From positions 13,881 to 77,880 of the forward strand of contig DAOTWP010000155.1 of NCBI GenBank assembly GCA_034435675.1: DNA of 64,000 nt, given 5' to 3'. The DNA comes from DAOTWP01 sp034435675 (GTDB lineage Bacteria; Chloroflexota; Anaerolineae; Aggregatilineales; Phototrophicaceae). Each line of letters opens with the position of its first letter. The stretch's first letter is position 1. Shown piece by piece: positions 26,006-33,494 of this stretch. The position numbers were made by a program, and so were the translations under genes. The notes under the pieces were generated by a model. That model was given only the letters and a program-made list of their open reading frames with translations. It was not told where the DNA came from and did not search any database.

Positions 26006-26794
26006 ATGACCAGCACACCGATTAACTTTGACCGCGCCGTTGCGTTTTATGATGCCACGCGGGGGTTTCCGCCAGAGATTGAGCAGCAGGTGGGCGCATT
26101 TATCGCCCGGCATGCCGCCCTGCACCCACACGCGCAGGTGCTGGAAATCGGCATCGGCACCGGGCGCGTGGCGCTGCCGCTTGCCCCGCAGGTCGGCGCA
26201 GTCTATGGCATTGATGTTTCGGCAGAAATGATGCAGCGTCTGCGGGAAAAACAGCACACTGAGCGCGTGTATGTAGCGCTGTCCGACGCTGCCGCGCTGC
26301 CCTTCCCGGCAGAAGCATTTGACGCGGCGCTGGTGGTACATGTCTTCCACTTAATCCAGAACCTCGAACCGCCGCTGCGCGAACTGCGGCGCGTTCTCAA
26401 GCCCGGCGGACTGCTGCTGTCCGGCTTTGCAGGTGGACGCGGAACGATTGAGCCGCTGAGCACCGCGCTGCAAGCGGCGCACCCGGTGTTTGATCGTGGA
26501 CGTTCGACAAGCGGGCAGGTCGAACGCATCCAGAGCGCGCTGCAAGGGGCAGGCTGGCAGCAGGTCGCCAGCTACACCCTGCCTTACAGCATCGAACGTA
26601 CACCGCAGAGTTTTCTGGACGATCTGCTCCAGCGTCGTTGGTCAAGCACATGGAGCATGAGCGACGAGGAACTCGCCCTCGGCATCGCGGCGGTGCGCCA
26701 TGCCATTGTGACGCATTTCAACGGCAATGCAGCGCAGGTAGTGCGTGTAGATGTGGGCTTCGCACTGGCAGTTTACCGCCAGGAACCACCCTGA
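26006..26794 (+). CDS. class I SAM-dependent methyltransferase
   Basis: This 262-residue enzyme has SAM-binding motif I VLEIGIGTGRVALPL, the acidic ribose-binding GIDVSAEMM and motif IV ALVVHVFHLIQNLE, a UbiE/type-11 arrangement. The substrate is unknown. It is translationally coupled to the amidohydrolase through TGATG and lies in the same run as FmdB, the amidohydrolase and a radical-SAM gene, which suggests small-molecule modification (inference). Confidence 0.85.
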   Translation: MTSTPINFDRAVAFYDATRGFPPEIEQQVGAFIARHAALHPHAQVLEIGIGTGRVALPLAPQVGAVYGIDVSAEMMQRLREKQHTERVYVALSDAAALPFPAEAFDAALVVHVFHLIQNLEPPLRELRRVLKPGGLLLSGFAGGRGTIEPLSTALQAAHPVFDRGRSTSGQVERIQSALQGAGWQQVASYTLPYSIERTPQSFLDDLLQRRWSSTWSMSDEELALGIAAVRHAIVTHFNGNAAQVVRVDVGFALAVYRQEPP

Positions 26795-27972
26795 TGCCCG
26801 CACGCCCGCTGACCATCCGCAATGCACACGTGTGGGACGGCACGCAGGCGCAGCGCCGCGATCTGCACATGGCAAACGGGCGCATTGTGGCAGAAGCGCC
26901 CGCCAGCGCGCAGCAGGTTGACCTTGACGGTTACACGATCTTTCCCGGCTTGATCAACGCGCACGATCATCTGGAACTGAATCACTACCCGCGCACCAAG
27001 TTCCGCGCGGTCTACAACAACGCGCACGAATGGGGTGAGGATGTCAACACGCGGCTGAGCGACGAGCCGTTCAAGACGCTGCGCAGCTACCCGCTGTGGG
27101 ATCGCCTGTTCATCGGTGGGCTGAAAAACCTGCTCTGCGGGGCAACAACAGTGGCGCATCACGGTCCGCCATACAGGGAGATGTACCGCCACGATTTCCC
27201 GGTGCGTGTGCTGCGGCGCTGCGGCTGGGCGCATTCGCTGCACTTCAGCACGGAAGACGAAATCGTGCGCTCCTACCGCAGCACACCGCCGGACATGCCC
27301 TGGTTTATCCACCTCGCCGAAGGTACGGATGAAGTCGCCGCCGGTGAGTATCAGCGACTGAAGGCGTTGAGATGTGTGAGAAAGAACACAGTGATCGTAC
27401 ATGGGGTGGGCGTTAACCAAAAGGACATTGACGATGCTTCGAAAACCATTCGGGGCATCATTTGGTGTCCATCGACAAACAAATACCTGCTCGGCAAAAC
27501 CCTGCAACTCAGTTTCTACGGTTATAGAGGCGGGACTAAAGGAAATTTCGATATTGCGCTCGGCAGTGACTCAAGGTTGACTGCCGATGGCGATCTAGGT
27601 AGCGAGATTGAAGCAGCAATAGCTGCATCGCAGTGTGATGCTGAGTGCGTTTTGGCGTTCGTAACGCTTCGCGCCGCAGGTATCCTCGGCTTATCTGATG
27701 CAGGTCACCTGAATCAGGGCACTACAGCAGATTTTGTAATCGGTCATAGTCGTAATCGAAATCAACTCGTCGTGCGCGACGGCGTCCCGCGCATTGGCGA
27801 TCCCGACGTGATGGCGAAATTCCCCGGCGTTCCCACGGTGGACGCCACGCTGGATGGCAGACCCAAACGCATTCACACTGACCTAGCGCGGCAGATTCAC
27901 CGCTGCCAGTTGAAAGAACGCGGGCTGGAAGTGGACACGCCTGCATCCGGGCAGCGCTTCTGGTTTGGTTGA
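26794..27972 (+). CDS. amidohydrolase-family protein with a lower-GC internal block
   Basis: This 392-residue metal-dependent hydrolase of the cytosine/atrazine deaminase type shows FPGLINAHDHLEL (metal-binding His-x-His after the first strand), a HLAEGTDE histidine, HGVGV and the late metal Asp in LGSDSRLTADGD. It probably hydrolyses a C-N bond in a small cyclic or amidine compound. The ATG at 26794 overlaps the methyltransferase stop. Bases about 27361-27775 are close to 50% GC, against more than 60% on both sides, and use codons such as AGA, AGG and TTG that are rare nearby. This suggests a segment exchanged by recombination while the frame was kept. Confidence 0.8.
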   Translation: MPARPLTIRNAHVWDGTQAQRRDLHMANGRIVAEAPASAQQVDLDGYTIFPGLINAHDHLELNHYPRTKFRAVYNNAHEWGEDVNTRLSDEPFKTLRSYPLWDRLFIGGLKNLLCGATTVAHHGPPYREMYRHDFPVRVLRRCGWAHSLHFSTEDEIVRSYRSTPPDMPWFIHLAEGTDEVAAGEYQRLKALRCVRKNTVIVHGVGVNQKDIDDASKTIRGIIWCPSTNKYLLGKTLQLSFYGYRGGTKGNFDIALGSDSRLTADGDLGSEIEAAIAASQCDAECVLAFVTLRAAGILGLSDAGHLNQGTTADFVIGHSRNRNQLVVRDGVPRIGDPDVMAKFPGVPTVDATLDGRPKRIHTDLARQIHRCQLKERGLEVDTPASGQRFWFG

Positions 27973-28053
27973 AGCAGATGTTTTGCGTTCTTCGCGTCTT
28001 TGCGGTTCAATAACGCCTATTGGCAGCTTACCAGAAATTCACCCGATACCCCT

Positions 28054-29622
28054 ATGGCACAAATTCTCTTTGGACAATCGTACTACCTGCGCTTTGACCC
28101 TAAGCTGTGGGACGCCATGCAGCCCTACCCCCCGCTGGGCACGCTGTACGCGGCGAGCTACATGCGCGAACGCGGCTATTCCGTCGCGCTGTTCGACGCC
28201 ATGCTGAGTGAAGGACCGGCAGAATGGGCGGCGATGGTGCGGCGCATCAAACCACCCTATGCCGTCATCTTTGAGGACAATTTCAATTACCTGAGCAAAA
28301 TGTCGCTGCTGCGCATGCGAGCCGCTGCCTTTGAGATGATTGGCGCGGCGCAAGCAGCAGGCAGCACGGTGATTGTCTGCGGCGCGGACATGACCGACCA
28401 CACCGAGCAGTATTTGCAGCAGGGTGCGGATTTTGTGCTGCTGGGCGAAGGTGAGGAAACGCTGGGCGAACTGCTGGATTATCTCGAAGCAAGACCAGAC
28501 ACCATCCCTGAATCCGCTCCCCGTCCTCAGGGAAAGGATTCATTATCGCCCGCACAGGAGGATGCCGGTCTGTATGCCATCCGTTCGCTGGCGTACATGC
28601 ATAACGGCGAGGTGGTCAAAACGCCGCCGCGCCCGGTTATCCGCGACCTGAACGCGCTGCCTTTCCCCGCGTGGGAACTGGTGGATCGCGAGCAGTATCG
28701 CGCGGTGTGGCGCGCGCGGCACGGTTACTACAGCATGAACCTTGTCACCACGCGCGGCTGCCCGTTCCACTGCAACTGGTGTGCCAAGCCCATCTGGGGG
28801 CAAAAATACAGTGTGCGCAGCCCGCAGAATGTCGTCGCGGAAATGCAGTGGCTGCAAGAACACTTCCAGCCAGATCACATCTGGTTCATGGACGACATCA
28901 TGGGCATTCAGGATCGCTGGATTGAAGAATTCGCCGACCTGCTGGACGCAGCAAATGTGCACATTCCGTTCAAGAGCCTCAACCGGGTTGACCTGCTGCT
29001 GCGTGGCAAAACGATCCCCGCGCTGGCACGGGCGGGCGCAAAGATCGTCTGGGTCGGGGCGGAAAGCGGCAGCCAGAAGATCCTCGATGCGATGGACAAG
29101 GGTACGCGCGTGGAGCAGATTTACGAGGCAGCAAGGCAGCTCCATGCGCACGGCGTCAAGGTGGCGTTCTTTCTGCAATTTGGCTATCCCGGCGAAACCC
29201 GCGAAGACATCGAACTCACGCTGAAGATGGTGCGCGATCTGCTGCCCGACGACATCGGCATCAGTGTCAGCTACCCACTGCCCGGCACGCCTTTCTACGA
29301 ACGGGTCAGGCACGAGCTTGGCGAGCGCGTCAACTGGACAGACAGCGCCGATCTGGCGATGCTCTATCAGGGACCATTCGCCACCGAGTTCTACCGCCAA
29401 CTGCATACCGTCGTCCACAAGGATTACCGTTCGCGCAAAACCTGGGCAGAACTCAGACACCTGCTGCGCAGACCGGCGAACCTGCGTCCATCGCATGTGC
29501 GCCAGACAGCGGCGATGCTCTACCACCGGCTGACGCTGCCCGCCGCCACCGCAAAGCTGAATCAACTGGCACGCCTGCCGCATGAGCCAACCCGCGTGCC
29601 GAACGTGGTCATCAGCGGGTAG
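28054..29622 (+). CDS. B12-binding/radical SAM protein (copy 1)
   Basis: This 522-residue protein has a cobalamin-binding-like N-terminal fold (residues 1-150: YPPLGTLYAASYMRERGYSV, GADFVLLGEGEETL) and a radical SAM core with the 4Fe-4S motif CPFHCNWC near residue 237 and GAESGSQKILDAM further on. Relatives (BchE/HpnP-like) do methylations, ring formation or oxidations on unreactive carbons. It belongs to the methyltransferase-amidohydrolase run. I chose the ATG at 28054. A TTG at 28000 would add 18 residues read from a sequence (GCGTTCTTCGCGTCTTTGCG) that looks like an intergenic repeat. A paralogue lies at 33495. Confidence 0.85.
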   Translation: MAQILFGQSYYLRFDPKLWDAMQPYPPLGTLYAASYMRERGYSVALFDAMLSEGPAEWAAMVRRIKPPYAVIFEDNFNYLSKMSLLRMRAAAFEMIGAAQAAGSTVIVCGADMTDHTEQYLQQGADFVLLGEGEETLGELLDYLEARPDTIPESAPRPQGKDSLSPAQEDAGLYAIRSLAYMHNGEVVKTPPRPVIRDLNALPFPAWELVDREQYRAVWRARHGYYSMNLVTTRGCPFHCNWCAKPIWGQKYSVRSPQNVVAEMQWLQEHFQPDHIWFMDDIMGIQDRWIEEFADLLDAANVHIPFKSLNRVDLLLRGKTIPALARAGAKIVWVGAESGSQKILDAMDKGTRVEQIYEAARQLHAHGVKVAFFLQFGYPGETREDIELTLKMVRDLLPDDIGISVSYPLPGTPFYERVRHELGERVNWTDSADLAMLYQGPFATEFYRQLHTVVHKDYRSRKTWAELRHLLRRPANLRPSHVRQTAAMLYHRLTLPAATAKLNQLARLPHEPTRVPNVVISG

Positions 29623-29642
29623 CAGCGGGTAGCAGCGGGCGA
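29613..29642. repeat. three 10-base tandem repeats over a stop codon
   Basis: CAGCGGGTAG occurs twice in a row and is followed by a third, slightly changed copy (CAGCGGGCGA). The first copy contains the TAG stop of the radical-SAM gene, and slippage here would move the stop codon. Confidence 0.6.
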
Positions 29643-29669
29643 GCGCCGGGCGGGCGACTGGCGACCCTG

Positions 29670-29678
29670 TGTTAGAAT
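29670..29678 (+). promoter_or_regulatory. extended -10 promoter element before the Uma2 gene
   Basis: TG-T-TAGAAT lies 33 bases before the ATG at 29712. There is no clear -35, as is common for extended -10 promoters. Confidence 0.4.
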
Positions 29679-29711
29679 CAGGTCAGTGGAATGCGAGCGG
29701 AGTAAACAGCG

Positions 29712-30281
29712 ATGGCGGTAGATAAACAGGTTCAGGAAAAACAAATCACCGTAGCGGAATTTGAGCAGTTCATTGCACTGCCGGAAAACATCGAGCGCCA
29801 CTTCGAACTGATTGACGGAGAGATCGTCGAAAAGCCCATGCCTACACAGAAACATGGACGGATTATCTTTGTTTTCAATGGTGAACTGTACATCTATTTT
29901 GCGAAGAATCCCATCGGTTTTGGCGAAGTCGAAGTACGCTACCGGATTCCCGAAGACATCTACAATTCGCGCCAGCCGGATCTGGCAGTCGTGCTTGATC
30001 GGGAAACGCCCGCTGTGGAGCGCGGCGCGGTGCTGCGTATGCCTGATCTGATTGTGGAAGTCAAATCGCCGGACGAAAGCTACACCGGGCTGCGCAAGAA
30101 AGCCGCCTATTACCTCGCCAGCGGCGTGCGCATGGTCATTCTGGTCTACCCGGAGAAGCTGCTGGTCGAAATCTACGAACCTGATCAGGATGTGCAGATT
30201 CTGCGCGAGACGGATGTGATTGACGGCGGCACAGTGCTGCCGGGGTTTACGCTGGCAGTGAGCAAGTTGCTGGAGGGCTAA
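29712..30281 (+). CDS. Uma2-family PD-(D/E)XK nuclease-like protein
   Basis: This 189-residue protein of the Uma2 (DUF820) family is abundant in Cyanobacteria and Chloroflexota. The start ITVAEFEQFIAL and FELIDGEIVEKPMPT is typical. The nuclease core shows QPDLAVVLD and then MPDLIVEVKSPDES (Asp, then Glu-x-Lys), with the following KAAYYLASGVRMVILV. Catalytic residues look intact. Function is unproven. Members are often mobile and occur in accessory regions, which fits the island starting here. Confidence 0.85.
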   Translation: MAVDKQVQEKQITVAEFEQFIALPENIERHFELIDGEIVEKPMPTQKHGRIIFVFNGELYIYFAKNPIGFGEVEVRYRIPEDIYNSRQPDLAVVLDRETPAVERGAVLRMPDLIVEVKSPDESYTGLRKKAAYYLASGVRMVILVYPEKLLVEIYEPDQDVQILRETDVIDGGTVLPGFTLAVSKLLEG

Positions 30282-30337
30282 ACAGCGCTGGCAGCGAAAC
30301 GCACGATGACGGATGACATGAAGCTGTCCGAACTAAC

Positions 30338-30424
30338 GGTTTGACTGACGGTTTGACTGACGATTTGAAGGTTAGTGAATTTAAGGCGCTGATTGGCGCA
30401 GATGCTGGTACAGATGCAGTTTGA
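30338..30424 (+). pseudogene. 5' remnant of a RelB-like antitoxin with 12-base repeats
   Basis: In the frame that contains 30362-30364 the sequence reads GLTDGLTDDLKVSEFKALIG and stops at 30422-30424. LKVSEFKALI resembles the start of antitoxins that I recall as (L)TVSEFKALI. Two exact copies of GGTTTGACTGAC (30338-30349 and 30350-30361) and a partial third open the frame. The usual continuation, LEQQLPDPD, appears downstream in the next frame, so a frameshift has broken the gene. Confidence 0.45.
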
Positions 30425-30653
30425 GCTGGAGCAGCAGCTCCCTGACCCGGATAGAGAGTCAACATTGAGCGCAAACTGCCAGAAACTGCACGAAATGCAA
30501 CAGTTATTGAGCATTATTGCGCTGAAAGGTAACTGGCAGGGCTATTATCGTGTCAGGATTGGCAGTTATCGCGCACTGTATACCCTTGAGCATGAACAGC
30601 AATTCATCGTTGTGCGCGAGATTGATCATCGCAGCGTGATCTATGACGAATAG
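30393..30653 (+). pseudogene. RelE/ParE-like toxin remnant fused to antitoxin tail
   Basis: An 86-codon frame starts with FELEQQLPDPDRES, which looks like an antitoxin middle, and ends with KGNWQGYYRVRIGSYRALYT and VVREIDHRSVIYDE. The ending is the usual C terminus of a RelE-type mRNA-cleaving toxin (YxRxGxYR, HR..VY). The front half of the toxin fold is missing, so a deletion has joined the two genes. It is probably inactive but could be expressed as a small fusion protein. Confidence 0.5.
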
Positions 30654-30728
30654 CCCGCTTGACGCCCTGCCCCCCAAACGTTACCCTTAGCGCATCTCGC
30701 TTGACGCACAATACATCAGGGTAAATCC

Positions 30729-31760
30729 ATGTCACTGAAAGTTACGCTGTTTGGCGGCACAGGACAGGGCAAGACGACCTACACGCTGGCACTGCTGTAC
30801 CAGATGGCAACCGGCATTGACAGCTTCCGCATCGAGGCACAGGATGCCGACACCTCCACCAAATACCTGAATCCCTGGCGCGATTTTGTCATCGCCCGCA
30901 AGTGGCCCGCTCCCACAATGGGTCGCCGTGAAGATACTTTCCAACTGCTGTTCCAGAATGAGCCGATCACCGAATTTCGCTGGGTGGATTATCAGGGCGG
31001 CGCGATTAACATCCCGACCGACGAAAGCGATGAGGCGGCGCAGCTGCACGCGGACATTCAGGAGAGCAATGCCGTTATCATCGTGGCGGACGCGCACACC
31101 ATCGCCACACGCTCGCTGATTGAGGCGGAAATGTTGACTTCCTCCACATATGTCTTCAACCTGCTCAACGCCTACAAATTCAAGGAAGCGCTCAAGGGCG
31201 AGGGCATCAACACCGGTATCACGATTGTGCTGGTGCTGACCAAAGCCGATGTGCTGCCGGACGAGATGAAGGCGAACAACTTTCAGGGCTTGTTCGAGAA
31301 AACGCGGCAGGTCTTCAGGGGGGTGGTCGAATTTGTCGAGGAACAGCGCGCCCGCACCAGCAGCCTGCGCCCCTGGCTGTACCCGGCGGCGATGATCCCG
31401 GTGAGCATCGTCGGCGAAGGCAATGCCTCGGTTGCCGACCCCGGCAGCGGCTACCAGCTTGCCACGATGAGCCTGGATGCCCCGCCGCAGCCAACCAACA
31501 TTCACTACCCGTTCCTCTACGCCATCGGCAACGAGCTTGACCGCAACGCCCTGACGCTGGAAGAAGAAGAAGCGGCGCTGGAAGCACGCCTGAACCGCAT
31601 GAACCGCAACGTGCTCAACAAGATTCTGCGCGGCAGAACTATCCGCCAGCTGTTTGATGAGCGCAAGCAGGTTGCCGAGAAATTGCAGGAACTGGAACCC
31701 AAAATTCGCGCGGTGACCACCGTAGCCAACAAGAGAATGCGCTCACTCATTCCATCCTGA
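30729..31760 (+). CDS. TRAFAC-like GTPase of a conflict/signalling pair
   Basis: This 343-residue P-loop protein starts at an ATG 28 residues before the end of the Walker A region: LFGGTGQGKTTYTLALL gives GxxxxGKT at residues 8-16. FRWVDYQGGAI (about 80) sits where GTPases have DxxG. VLVLTKADVLPDEM (about 170) gives the guanine-specific TKAD motif. The C-terminal third is a long charged helix (LTLEEEEAALEARLNRM through QVAEKLQELEPKIR). This fits the TRAFAC GTPases described in NTP-dependent bacterial conflict systems (double-GTPase type). It lies 51 bases before the partner gene on the same strand. The function is inferred. A plain signalling GTPase is the alternative. Confidence 0.7.
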   Translation: MSLKVTLFGGTGQGKTTYTLALLYQMATGIDSFRIEAQDADTSTKYLNPWRDFVIARKWPAPTMGRREDTFQLLFQNEPITEFRWVDYQGGAINIPTDESDEAAQLHADIQESNAVIIVADAHTIATRSLIEAEMLTSSTYVFNLLNAYKFKEALKGEGINTGITIVLVLTKADVLPDEMKANNFQGLFEKTRQVFRGVVEFVEEQRARTSSLRPWLYPAAMIPVSIVGEGNASVADPGSGYQLATMSLDAPPQPTNIHYPFLYAIGNELDRNALTLEEEEAALEARLNRMNRNVLNKILRGRTIRQLFDERKQVAEKLQELEPKIRAVTTVANKRMRSLIPS

Positions 31761-31811
31761 GTTCGATGTCCTGAATCCGGTGTTCTGTAGACCGGAAACG
31801 ATAAGGAGCGC

Positions 31812-32915
31812 ATGGTGAACTACGAAACCTTCCTGTTCACGCGCAATCAGCGCCGTGATTTCACAGCGTTTATCCGCCCGAAGGAGCTGACCAACAAGGA
31901 TGTCAGCGTGATTGCCTCTGCGCTGAATTACATCCATGACATTTCGATGCTCAGCCCGGAATTCCCGGCGCTGTACTGCTTTCCGCTGGGGCAGTATATC
32001 CTGCTGCTGCGGCACTACAACAGCCTGCGCCAGCACGCCGGGCGCGATGTTGGCGTCATTGAGGGCATTGCCGTCAGGACGACGCTCAAACGCCACTTCG
32101 CCCGCGCCCTGCCGCACCTGCTGGCGCATCAGCAGGACATCCTCGCCATCGCCGACCGCGCCGGGGATATTGAAACGCTGGAAACCACCCCCTCCACAGA
32201 GTTCCCTCTGCCCGATGTTCAGGCGGAAACGCTGCCCGAACACAGCGAAGAAGACCCGCTGGTAAATGACTTCATCGCCCGGCTGGAACAGGATCGCCTG
32301 TTCATCCCGTTCAACGAAGATGGCTGGGCGATGCTGCTGGCGGCGCTGTCCGATGCACGCTTTCCGTCATTGTATTTTGCCTTTGGCAGCAACTCCGACG
32401 CACTGGCACGGCTGAGCGCGGCAGGTGTGCAGGTGGATATTGTCAGCTACTTCAACACCAGCATCCCCAGCCTGCGCAGCCGCGCCACCAACGAAATTAC
32501 CAGCGAACTGCACGACTACACCAGCCGCTACACGGCGCGCACACCAACGCGCCCCTCGCGCCCCAGACCGCCAGTGTCCGACGCCGCGCAAGAGGCGCAC
32601 AGTCCCGAAAACCCGCTACGCACCGTGCGCCCTGTTCCGGCTCCCCGCCCTGCGCCAAAGGAGGACATCCTGGGACAGTTCGACGCGGGCGAAGGCATGC
32701 TGAGCGTGCGCGAGATGGCACGCCGCGCACGAACGCAGGAAAGCACCGACCCCACGCCGGAGGAACGCGAAGGGCTGGGGCGCGAAGGGCTGGGGCGCGA
32801 AGGGCTGGAGCGCGAAGGGCTGGAGCGCGAAGGGCTGGAGCGCGAAGGGCTGGAGCGCGAAGGGCTGATTACCTGGCTGGGCGGGCTGCTGGCACGGCTG
32901 CTGGGACGGCGCTAG
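31812..32915 (+). CDS. GTPase-partner protein with REGLE repeats and a hydrophobic tail
   Basis: This 367-residue protein is unlike any enzyme I know. Residues 1-110 (FLFTRNQRRDFTAFIRP, FPALYCFPLGQYILLLRHYN, GRDVGVIEGIAV) resemble, in pattern only, the N-terminal domain of GTPase-associated proteins (GAP1-N). Residues 150-235 form a second alpha/beta region (DGWAMLLAALSDARFPSLYF, GVQVDIVSYFN). A Pro/Arg-rich linker (240-310) leads to about seven REGL(G/E) pentapeptides (319-352) and a C-terminal amphipathic or membrane helix, ITWLGGLLARLLGRR. AAGGAG precedes the ATG. The layout suggests a membrane-tethered effector or adaptor controlled by the upstream GTPase (inference). Confidence 0.6.
   Translation: MVNYETFLFTRNQRRDFTAFIRPKELTNKDVSVIASALNYIHDISMLSPEFPALYCFPLGQYILLLRHYNSLRQHAGRDVGVIEGIAVRTTLKRHFARALPHLLAHQQDILAIADRAGDIETLETTPSTEFPLPDVQAETLPEHSEEDPLVNDFIARLEQDRLFIPFNEDGWAMLLAALSDARFPSLYFAFGSNSDALARLSAAGVQVDIVSYFNTSIPSLRSRATNEITSELHDYTSRYTARTPTRPSRPRPPVSDAAQEAHSPENPLRTVRPVPAPRPAPKEDILGQFDAGEGMLSVREMARRARTQESTDPTPEEREGLGREGLGREGLEREGLEREGLEREGLEREGLITWLGGLLARLLGRR
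32766..32867 (+). repeat. 15-base in-frame tandem repeat encoding REGL(G/E)
   Basis: Six full 15-base units (CGCGAAGGGCTGGGG twice, then CGCGAAGGGCTGGAG four times) and a 12-base partial unit stand head to tail. The units are identical apart from one G/A change, so the array is young. It can gain or lose units without shifting frame. Confidence 0.95.
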
Positions 32916-32955
32916 GAGTCCGACAAGATGAGCATGACACCCGATGCCTTTGTCT

Positions 32956-33093
32956 AGCCCTCACCCCAACCCCTCTCCCGACCGTGCCTTCGGCACCAGG
33001 AGCGGGGAGCAACCCAATTGTCGGAGACTTTCCCTCCCCCTCGCCCAGTCGCGAAGCGGCGTTCGGGCGAGGGGGACTGAGGGGGTGAGGGCT
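32956..33093. repeat. 138-base inverted-repeat element
   Basis: Exact 12-base ends AGCCCTCACCCC (32956-32967) and GGGGTGAGGGCT (33082-33093) enclose an inner exact 11-base inverted repeat, CCCCCTCGCCC (33036-33046) and GGGCGAGGGGG (33065-33075). No coding frame fits. It has the look of a non-autonomous palindromic element, the first of three in the gene-free stretch 32916-33494. Confidence 0.75.
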
Positions 33094-33127
33094 GTATCTC
33101 AGTAGTCAACTTAACCTTGTCGGACTA

Positions 33128-33224
33128 CTAAGTACAACCAAATTGAAAATGTCGGATGTAGGGGCAGGTCTGAGACCTGCCCCTACGGAAAATAATCCCG
33201 CGAGATTTCTGTGGTTGTACTTAG
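33128..33224. mobile_element. 97-base MITE-like element with perfect terminal inverted repeats
   Basis: Exact 13-base terminal repeats CTAAGTACAACCA (33128-33140) and TGGTTGTACTTAG (33212-33224) enclose a central palindrome with 14-base arms (GTAGGGGCAGGTCT at 33158-33171, then one base and the exact complement to 33186). A degenerate inverted copy lies at 15135-15230. Non-coding, with perfect ends and multiple copies, it is a miniature transposable or REP-like element. GTAGGGGCAGGTCT-type palindromes are, from memory, common in Chloroflexota and cyanobacterial genomes. Confidence 0.85.
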
Positions 33225-33281
33225 GATACAGTAACTCGACGTTTCCCCAGCGCAAATATTACCGGGTCGCCCACTGTTCGC

Positions 33282-33328
33282 CTACTACTACCACTACCAC
33301 ACCCCTTGGGTGGTAGTGGTAGTAGTAG
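33282..33328. repeat. perfect 19-base inverted repeat (CTA/CCA-rich hairpin)
   Basis: CTACTACTACCACTACCAC (33282-33300) is followed by a 9-base loop and its exact complement (33310-33328). The sequence is simple (trinucleotide-like) and could fold as a very stable hairpin. It could end transcripts from the GTPase pair, although no T-run follows. From 33329 to 33494 nothing else is visible except an AT-rich stretch before the next gene. Confidence 0.85.
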
Positions 33329-33494
33329 CGAGGGGTCGGCTGCGGCAAAATGGAATGAGAATTTCCTCCCCATCCTACTGCGTGTTTGCGCGAATCGGGC
33401 TGCATCATTACAATTGCGTTGGTGGCTGAAATCGAATTATAACCTGACAATTTCTGTACTGTAATGTTGGCGCTGGAGAACGAGTACTGGCAGC

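Noticed and set aside
30393..30653. An intact RelE toxin gene.
   Set aside because: Only the last 45 residues look like RelE, and the front is antitoxin-like sequence in another frame.
32766..32867. A short CRISPR-like array.
   Set aside because: The units are contiguous, 15 bases long, without spacers, and lie in frame within a gene.
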